A stretch of DNA of 64,000 nucleotides. Source: Casuarina equisetifolia. Its lineage: Eukaryota; Streptophyta; Magnoliopsida; Fagales; Casuarinaceae. Location of the stretch: the NCBI GenBank assembly GCA_028551475.1, contig CM052360.1:17968501-18032500 (forward strand), given 5' to 3'. The position numbers and the translations under genes were made by a program. Below, in pieces: positions 56,236 to 64,000 of this stretch. Under the pieces are notes generated by a model. It had not been told where the DNA came from. It did no database searches and saw only the letters and a list, made by a program, of their open reading frames with translations. How positions within the stretch are numbered: the first letter of the stretch is position 1; the number at the start of each line of letters is the position of its first letter.

Positions 56236-59067
56236 ACCACTTCTTAAACTTTTGCAGGGGAAATTAATGGAGGAGGAGTTTAATTCACAGATGTTAACCA
56301 ATGCACAAACTAACAACAATTGTTTGAGTTTGATGAAGCCCTTAATAGTACTTTCCAACATGTTATAGATGCATTAAGAAAATTAGATTCATCCATTACT
56401 AATTGTAACCTTTAAGAAGAGTCAGCAAAAAAATTACCTTATGGAAATTTATGTTTGATTCATTTGTAGTAGATCTGAGATTAGATCTATTATGTGAAAA
56501 TTCAAAACTATTGTTTGTGTGATGAGTTTTATGTTGCATCCTTTTATTTATGGTTTTGTCGTTATGCTATGAATACATAATCTTGATTCATTTAACATGT
56601 TATGCTGGCTACTTCCTTGAACGTACCTCTTTTTCAATCTTAAGCCGAGATGAATTTTTTACCCTCTTTGCTAATGACTTCATTTCTAATAGTTCTAGTT
56701 ACAAAATTGAAGAACTTGAAGTCTTACGAACATTACCTATGCACAAAATGGTAGTGGCTTCATACACCCACTTGTATAAAGTGTATATCAATATCTACAT
56801 GCTTAGTTCAATCAAGTTAGACTAGGTTAGGAGCAATGTTAATTACTTTACACAAGTGGGTGTATGAAACCACTACCATTTTATGCATAGGTAGTGTTTG
56901 TAAGACTTTAAGTTCTTCAATTTTGTAACTAGAACTATTAGAAATGAAGTCATTAGCAAAGAGGGTAAAAAATTCATCTCAGTTTAAGATTGAAAGAGAG
57001 GTAAGTTCAAGGAAGTAGCCAGCATAGTATGTTAAATGAATCAAGATTGTGTATTCATAACACAATGACAAAACCATAAATCAAAGGATGCAACATAGAA
57101 CTCATCACACAAACAATAGTTTTGAATTTTCACATAATAGATCTAATCTTAAATCTACTACAAATGAATCAAACACAAATTTCCATGAGGTAATGTTTTT
57201 TGTTGACTCTTCTTAAAGGTTACAATTAGTAATGGATGAATCTAATTTCCTTAATGCATCTATAACATGTTGGAAAGTACTATTAAGGGTTTCATCAAAC
57301 TCAAAACAATTGTTGTTACTTTGTGCATTAGTTGACATTTGTGAATTAAACTCCTCTTCCACTAATTTTCCTTGCAAAAGTTTAAAAAATGGCATTTTGT
57401 AAGGAAAATTAGTGGAGGAGGAGTTTAATTCACAGATGTCAACCAATGCATAAAGTAATAACAATTGTTTTGAGTTTGATAAAGCCTTTAATAGTACTTT
57501 CCAATGTGTTATGGATGCATTAAGGAAATTAGATTCATCCATTACTAGTTGTAACCTTTAAGAAGAGTCAGCAAAGAACATTACCTCATGGAAATTTGTA
57601 TTTGATTCATTTATAATAGATCTGAGATTAGATCTATTATGTGAAAATTCAAAGCTATTGTTTGTGCGGTGAGTTCTATGTTGCATCCTTTGATTTATGG
57701 TTTTATCATTGTGCTATGAATACACGATCTTGATTCATTTAACATCTTATGTTAGCTACTTCCTTGAGCTTACCTCTTTTTCAATCTTAAGCCAAGATGA
57801 ATTTTTTACCCTCTTTGCTAATGAATTCATTTCTAATAGTTCTAGTTACAAAATTGAAGAACTTGAAGTCTTACAAACACTACCTATGCACAAAATGGTA
57901 GTGGCTTCATACACCTACTTGTATAAAGTGTATGTCAATATCTACATGCTTAGTTCAATCAAGTTGGATTAGGTTAAAAGCAATGTTAATTACTTTACAC
58001 AAGTGGGTGTATGAAGCCATTACCATTTTGTGCAAAGGTAGTGTTTGTAAGACTTTAAGTTCTTCAATTTTGTAACTAGAACTATTAGAAATGAAGTCAT
58101 TAGCAAATAGGGTAAAAAATTCATCTTAGCTTAAGATTGAAAGAGAGGTAAGTTCAAGGAAGTAGCCAACATAGCATGTTAAATGAATCTAGATTGTGTA
58201 TTCATAGCATAACGACAAAACCATAAATCAAAAGATGTAACATAGAACTCATCACACAAATAATAGTTTTGAAGTTTCACATAATAGATCTAATCTCAAA
58301 TCTACTACAAATGAATCAAACATAAATTTCCATGAGGTAATGTTTTTTGCTAACTCTTCTTAATGGTTATAACTAGCAATGGATGAATCTAATTTCCTTA
58401 ATGCATCCATAATACGTTGGATTACTATTAAGGGCTTCATCAAACTCAAAACAATTGTTGTTACTTTGTGCATTGGTTGACATCTGTGAATTAAACTCCT
58501 CTTCCACTAATTTCCCTTGTAAAAGTTTAAAAGGTGGCATTTTGCAAGGGAAATTAGTGGAAGAGGAGTTTAATTCACAGATGTTATGGATGCATTAAGG
58601 AAATCAGATTCATCCATTACTAGTTGTAACCTTTAAGAAAAGTCAGCAAAGAACATTACCTCATGGAAATTTGTTTTTGATTCATTTATAGTAGATTTGA
58701 GATTAGATCTATTATGTGAAAATTCAAAGCTATTGTTTGTGCGGTAAGCTCTATGTTGCATCCTTTGATTTATGATTTTGTCGTTGTGCTATGAATACAC
58801 AATCTCGATTCACTTAACATGCTATGTTGGCTACTTCCTTGAACTTTTCTCTCTTTCAATCTTAAGTTGAGATGAATTTTTTACCCTTTTTGCTAATGAC
58901 TTCATTTCTAATAGTTCTAGTTACAAAATTGAAGAACTTGAAGTCTTACGAACATTACCTATGCACAAAATGGTAATGGCTTCATATACCCACTTGTATA
59001 AAGTGTATGTCAATATCTACATGCTTAGTTCAATCAAGTTGGACTAGGTTAGGAGCAATGTTAATTA
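56236..59067. repeat. Array of five alternating inverted copies of a ~540-bp unit
   Basis: Order plus, minus, plus, minus, plus: arms at about 56236-56783, 56847-57383, 57393-57926, 57994-58528 and 58539-59002. Two kinds of turn alternate. The wide turns (56784-56846, 57927-57993) carry a conserved ~65-bp spacer (TCTACATGCTTAGTTCAATC inside). The tight turns (near 57384-57392 and 58529-58538) have loops of about 10 bp between AAAGTTT and ATTTTG. The last arm lacks about 80 bp and ends with the wide-turn spacer. Adjacent arms are about 95% complementary by eye, so a read-through transcript would fold into long hairpins. The open stretches inside (56550-56825, 57213-57542, 57697-57972) have no recognised motif; the one at 57213-57542 reads straight through a tight turn and is probably an artefact of the palindrome. 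Confidence 0.88.
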
Positions 59068-59169
59068 TAGCTTTATTCTAATAATATGTTCCTATGAAAT
59101 CTTTGAAATTAAATCCTAATTTTTCCTTTATAATGTTTATGACCATAATGTTGTTGAGAAGATTACAAT

Positions 59170-59640
59170 TCTAAAGAATAGGATTCTTTTTTTCAATTGG
59201 GGGGTGCCTATACTATTTAGATAGTGGGTCTTGATGAGTATAAGATGAATATACTAGATTGCCAAGAAGTTGTTGGTAATCTTCATTTTCAACCAAATGA
59301 CTTAGGTTACTATCATCCAACTTAACATTTGTCTCCATTAGATTGTTAATGACTTTTCAGCTGAGAATTATGTTTCTTTTAAGATCAAGTATATACTTTC
59401 TCTAGGAAATTTAAATACCATGTCTCAATGCCTAGAAAGTACTTGAAATTAAAGTCTTTAATTTCAAACTCATTGATGAGCTAATTTTAATCTCTTCATT
59501 GCCTCATCATCGTTTCTTGTAAGTAAAACATTATCTACATGTTCAATAAAACCTATTACTTTTTCTGAAAAAGAATATTTGAAAAGAAGTCTATTATCAG
59601 CTTGACTTTTTATAATCAAATTATCTTAAAGCTTAGAAAC
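59170..59640 (-). pseudogene. Copia reverse transcriptase remnant (minus strand)
   Basis: Frame-broken RT segment: LLFKYSFSEKVIGFIEHVDN, then NDDEAMKRLK, then REYILDL, METNVKLDD and DYQQLLGNLVYSSYTHQD, in the order seen in Copia RT around and after the active site. The active-site YVDD reads HVDN. No LTR found for it. Confidence 0.65.
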
Positions 59641-62600
59641 AACCTCCCAAAACATGCATCGGGAGACTTTTTTCTACCCTACGATGCATTTTTTTTTAGC
59701 ATAATCTTTCATTAGTAAATGAAAATTTATATCTAGGATGGATTTCCATGCATATATCTTCTCGTTATAGATCTCCACAAAGAAGTGGTTTTTAGTACCA
59801 AATTAGCGTGGTGGGTATCTAAGTTTGCTATTAATGAAAGTTAGATTGAACTAATGAAAGAAGATAATAACTTTGACAATGGGATCACAATTATACATTC
59901 CATAGTAAAACCCTTTAGATTACCTATTAGTTATGAGGCCTTCCTCCTTAAAGCTAGTGATTATCTTGTTCCATATCCGAGTAAATCTCACTAACTTTTT
60001 CTCTTTGCTAGATATTTGTAGTAAGAGATGATATATAAAACTAAGGGCAAAGTTGAAAAACGTCATAAAAGGAATGCAATGAAAATAAAAAAAGCTAACC
60101 TCAACAAACTTGCCAGTGAATGTGGCCGTGAATAGTTTCTTTTTCTAGCTCACTTTCCTATATTGGAATTAGATGGTCATCGAAAGCACCCAACAACAGT
60201 TGAAAATGAGATTGAAGCAATATGTGACTATTTTGCCACACAAAGATAACAGAAACATAGGGACAAAACAAAAGCAATGTTTAGTGTGTAATAAACAAAA
60301 CTGAAACAATAGCAAAGGTTATTGCTTACGTGCATAATAAGATTTAAGATGCTTCCACACCATGAATTAAGAGACTCGGTTATGTGTCACAATCATATGA
60401 TTTGATGGTCCATAAAAGGTCAAAACCACTGATGGAGACAAAATATTTGCCCATAGGGTCAAATCTCATCTCAAGTTAGGCCATTTACAAAGGGGATCCA
60501 TCTTTTGCAACCATCTCATATTCTAATGAAGAAATGTAAATATAGCTCTGGTAGCAACCATATTTCAAGCTTAATAAACATGACTAACATAACAATTAGC
60601 AATTAAATAAGTTTTACTAAAAGGAAAAAGGAAAAGGAAAAAAATGAATAGGTAAATAGGAGTAATTAGAAAGATCAAAATTAATCTTGTACTTCTCCAA
60701 GGTGATGAAATGCACCACAAATACCTCCAAATAATGTGGAGAATATGGCATACCAAATCTAGATGTCGATAAAATGGACTTGGAAATGTTCCAGACATTA
60801 CAATATGATGCAAGACATAGGGGCAAATATAAGGAGATGGAAAAAAAGGTTAACAAACAAAGCAAAGCACAATCGTACAAGGATAATTGGGGCCCAAAAA
60901 GCAATCACTACAACAATATTTTTCTTTACTACAAATCATATAAGCATATGGTAGAGCACCTTTTTATGAAATAAATATTTCAAATGGAAGACACATATTC
61001 GTGACTAATACCTCGGGGGAAGAACTCATGCCATTGGATGTTAGTCATTTCATAATAGCTTTTGTTGAAACCATTAGAGGATATATCTATAAGAAAACAC
61101 TGACAAAGAAGAATGTGTAAAAATGGATTGTCAATCATCTCCTAATCATATTTCAGGGAAAATCTCATACATCAAAACTTTGTTACTTATGTTCTTTTGG
61201 TTTACTTAGGGAATTATTTATTTAATTTTTCATTAAATTAATGAGTAGTAATAGATAAGAAGTAACAAGAGTTTTTGTCATATGTAATTGAATCACGTTT
61301 ATATCATAACCAAACACAAGCTTTTTAGCTATAAAAAGAACCTAACCATGGTGTGCTTGCAAATTTTTGGGAAAGAGATATCACCCATTATGAATCACTA
61401 CAATATTCAAGCCAACACTTTAACAAAACAACCAAATTCTAAATACTTAGAAGAATAGAGAAACAACACTCTCATGCATTCTCCTCCTAACATACAGCTG
61501 AGGTTGTAAATTTTAAGATATGCATTAATGTAGCATACATAAGTAGATAATAAAATGTCCTTTTATTTTTGTTTCACTTTAAAACACATAAGTAAAAAGG
61601 CTTGATGATCATGTTAAAATATGAAATTGAACAAGGAAGTACATAATAATAGAAGAAAAAGTGACATATTAGTGACAACCACATCATGAGCATCGCAATC
61701 TTGAATGTTGACCTTTAAAGGTAGTGACGAACAAAGGGCATGAGAAACAATACTACAGTTAGCATATTTGGACAAATAGATAATGATAGCAAAAATAAAC
61801 AAGGGAGGCAATTTTGAATTATTCCTGAACCACCCTTTGATGGGTTGGGCGAATCATGGAGGATTCTCCCAAGCTTAAGCATAAGTATCTGGGAGAACTA
61901 TTACCCAAGCAACAACATAAACATTTTCAAGATGTATCTTAACTTCACATGAAATGACATACTTCGCCATGCTTTCCAACTAAAAATTATAACTAAAAAT
62001 CATGTCAAGAATAGCTACAAAAGTACAAAAGTAATCATCATTTAACAATTTCCATTAAGTAAAACAAATAGGAGCATAATAAAAAATAGTAATATTCTAG
62101 TCATTCATTGCAAAGATGGGGTTCTTTACTATCTCAAAGGTTATCTTGGAATAATTTTATACTGAACCCAATAAACATGGATGAAATAGTCATAACCGTA
62201 AATCATATGATACATAAAAAAATCATCATATAACAATTGTTAGAATGCATGTGGGACAATTGTTTAACTTTTCATCATATGCATTTAGGTGAAGTTATTT
62301 GCCTAGAAACCTAAAATTGGGAATAAGATTTTGTGAACAAGTGTTGAAGTCCCTACAATTTAATGGCAAAAAGACATAAAGGCATTAAATAACATAAATA
62401 TTCTCCACAATCTAGAGGTTACAAAGAACTGTCTACACACACGAAACTCTAGCTTAACTTGAAAACTTAAGACTTCATTATTGTCTGATATAGAATAGCT
62501 TTTTTAATGGATATGTTCTACGATCATAGTCTTCTTAAGAACATTCCTCCCAATGATGCACCCCATCTTAAAACTAGCTTCCAAGGTAACAAGTTTGAAT

Positions 62601-63509
62601 TGATTAAATCAAAACTTTATTGTACATGACTAACTTTGTTTGACCAACAAGTTATTGATTAAAAATAGGTTGAGAAACTTAAATTGCCAAAGCAAAGCCT
62701 TATTTCTCCATAGTTCATATTGACACCAACATTGACCAACCAAAAAGGTTTGTCTTTGAAATTTGAATTACTTTTATAAGCATATCTAGGGTAAAGAGTG
62801 TGGAACTTGAATCACCTACCTTGCCTAAGCTTCAATATTGTTACGATTACGAGGACTCAATACTTTCTTAAATAAATCAACATTAAAAATTGCAGTTGAT
62901 TACCCCAAGCCATTCCAAGCAACAATGATCACAACCTTGGCAAAACTAGCCAATTTCAAGACACTTTAACAAAATTGAAGACATAAAGAATAACTTGATA
63001 GTTAAAATGCATGGAAGTTATGATTGGTACTTGTAGTCATAGGATGAAAAAGCTCCACATATAATCGAATGTAATGAACCTAATCATTGAGCTAAAAGTC
63101 CTAAGCCTATTAGCATGATAGGTTTAATTGCCTTTAGCACCGTAACATTCCATCATTCTTTGCAATTGACGCCCCGGCAACCCATTCCATAGTGGCTCCA
63201 TGAATAATGTTGGTTATGGTTCAAAAACTTTCCAATCCACCTCTTGATGTATAAGCTTTAACTATAAAAGTACACCCTATTTCTATTTTTGTAAAAGTTT
63301 AAAAAACTTCCCCTTTTCAACAACCTGATTCTTAGTTGGCTTATCCCCTTATAACTCCACCAATCGCCCATCTAACATGAATGACATGTGCAACTTTGAA
63401 AAATCCCAATTTATCAACTCCAAAGTCTTAAGTGACTGCACACCCAACATAACTCTTAGGGCTAGAAGTTGTAAAACAAAGAAATCAATGTGGAGCTAAT
63501 TAAGGCCTA
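59641..63509. other. AT-rich retroelement debris
   Basis: No gene recognised. Numerous stops in all frames. A likely source is the upstream part of the gypsy element at the window end, but no motif can be placed. Confidence 0.35.
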
Positions 63510-64000
63510 TGCAGAATTATTCCAAAAGCCACATGGCCTTCCACCCTCTTGATCCCATGATCACCAGATTCTATTCAAAGGTGAAGTTAAGGTTATTTCC
63601 AATAAACCTTATAGGTACCCGTATTTACAAAAAAAAAAAAAAAAGATTGTGTAAGAACTCTTAAAGGAATGAGTAATAAGGAGCAATAACAACCCTTTCT
63701 CTTTTCCAATTTTGCTAGTAAGGAAGAACGATGGGTCTTGGAGAATATGCATTGACTATTGATCTATCAATAAGGAAACAATTAGGGATGGTTTTCCCAT
63801 TCCTACTGTGGATAAGCTCTTAAATGAGATGTATGGAGCCAAGTTGTTTACTAAATTGGACTTATGATCCAATTATCACTAAATTCAGATGGAACTAGGT
63901 AAAACAACCTTTTAAACTCCTCTAGGCCATTATGAATTTTTAGTTATGTCATTTGGATTATGTAATGCTCCTTCCACTTTTCAAAGTTTGACGAATGATG
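63510..64000 (+). pseudogene. Ty3/gypsy pol remnant (linker and reverse transcriptase), cut by window end
   Basis: Frame-broken but clear: AYAELFQKPHGLPPS (the linker before RT), SNKPYRYPYLQKK, then [44 protein letters not shown] followed by a stop, GHYEFLVMSFGLCNAPSTFQ. This is the fingers/palm start of a gypsy RT of the chromovirus type. A poly-A stretch near 63630 interrupts the linker. Continues past 64000. Confidence 0.85.

Noticed and set aside
57213..57542. 109-codon open frame in the inverted array
   Set aside because: Reads across a tight palindrome turn, so its two halves are reverse complements of each other; no motif.
56236..59067. CRISPR-like or tandem satellite array
   Set aside because: Units are ~540 bp and alternate in orientation, with no short spacers; this is plant nuclear DNA.
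60571..60974. Open stretches on both strands near 60.6-61.0 kb
   Set aside because: Low-complexity, AT-driven, no motif or splice context.
1..64000. tRNA, rRNA or organellar insert
   Set aside because: No cloverleaf with conserved T-loop (GTTCRANNC) in a tRNA context and no rRNA or plastid gene sequence noticed by reading; a tRNAscan-SE run would settle it.

Overview
This window is nuclear DNA of a flowering plant. The genes have introns with GT/AG borders and TATA-type promoters, the long intergenic stretches are AT-rich, and the gene families are plant ones: sieve-element-occlusion protein, MKK7/9-type MAPKK, DUF247, ACD6-like ankyrin/PGG protein, CAD-type alcohol dehydrogenase, plant amidases. 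It also holds several Copia and Ty3/gypsy LTR retrotransposon remnants. The species cannot be named from the sequence alone.

Layout. 0-3.5 kb: a MAPKK gene (minus strand) cut in two by a complete 2.1-kb non-autonomous LTR retrotransposon with a perfect 5-bp target duplication. 5.1-9.5 kb: a second, 24-codon remnant of the same MAPKK, then a sieve-element-occlusion (SEO) gene fragment whose 5' part and upstream flank (about 1.47 kb) are duplicated in tandem around a 461-bp LTR-like spacer. 9.5-13 kb: mostly AT-rich, with one unrecognised membrane-anchored exon candidate. 13.2-19.2 kb: two tandem five-exon amidase genes with identical intron phases; the first has lost the D-G pair before the nucleophilic Ser. 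20.7-22.0 kb: an intact intronless protein kinase of the plant MAPKKK type with a proline-rich C-terminal repeat tail. 22.8-24.2 kb: a decayed third amidase. 25.8-27.1 kb: an intact DUF247 gene inside a 145-bp inverted repeat. 29.1-37.6 kb: an ankyrin/PGG gene wreck interrupted by a 5.86-kb Copia element. 39.2-41.8 kb: LTR and gag of an Athila/Tat-like gypsy element. 46.3-48.0 kb: an intact five-exon CAD/ELI3-type alcohol dehydrogenase. 48.1-55.5 kb: a second copy of the segment already seen at 24.2-39.2 kb (conserved block, ankyrin/PGG remnant, Copia remnant). 56.2-59.1 kb: five alternating inverted copies of a ~0.5-kb unit, the most unusual structure here. 59.2-64.0 kb: old retroelement debris, ending in gypsy reverse transcriptase that runs off the window.

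The genes that look functional are amidase 2, the MAPKKK-like kinase, the DUF247 gene and the CAD; amidase 1 is open but altered in the active site. There is no operon logic. The window is best read as a local history of duplication (amidases, SEO, MAPKK and the ~10-15-kb block) followed by retroelement insertions that split two signalling/defence-type genes. Both insertions can be dated relative to each other by LTR divergence (about 3.3% and 2.3%, counted by eye).
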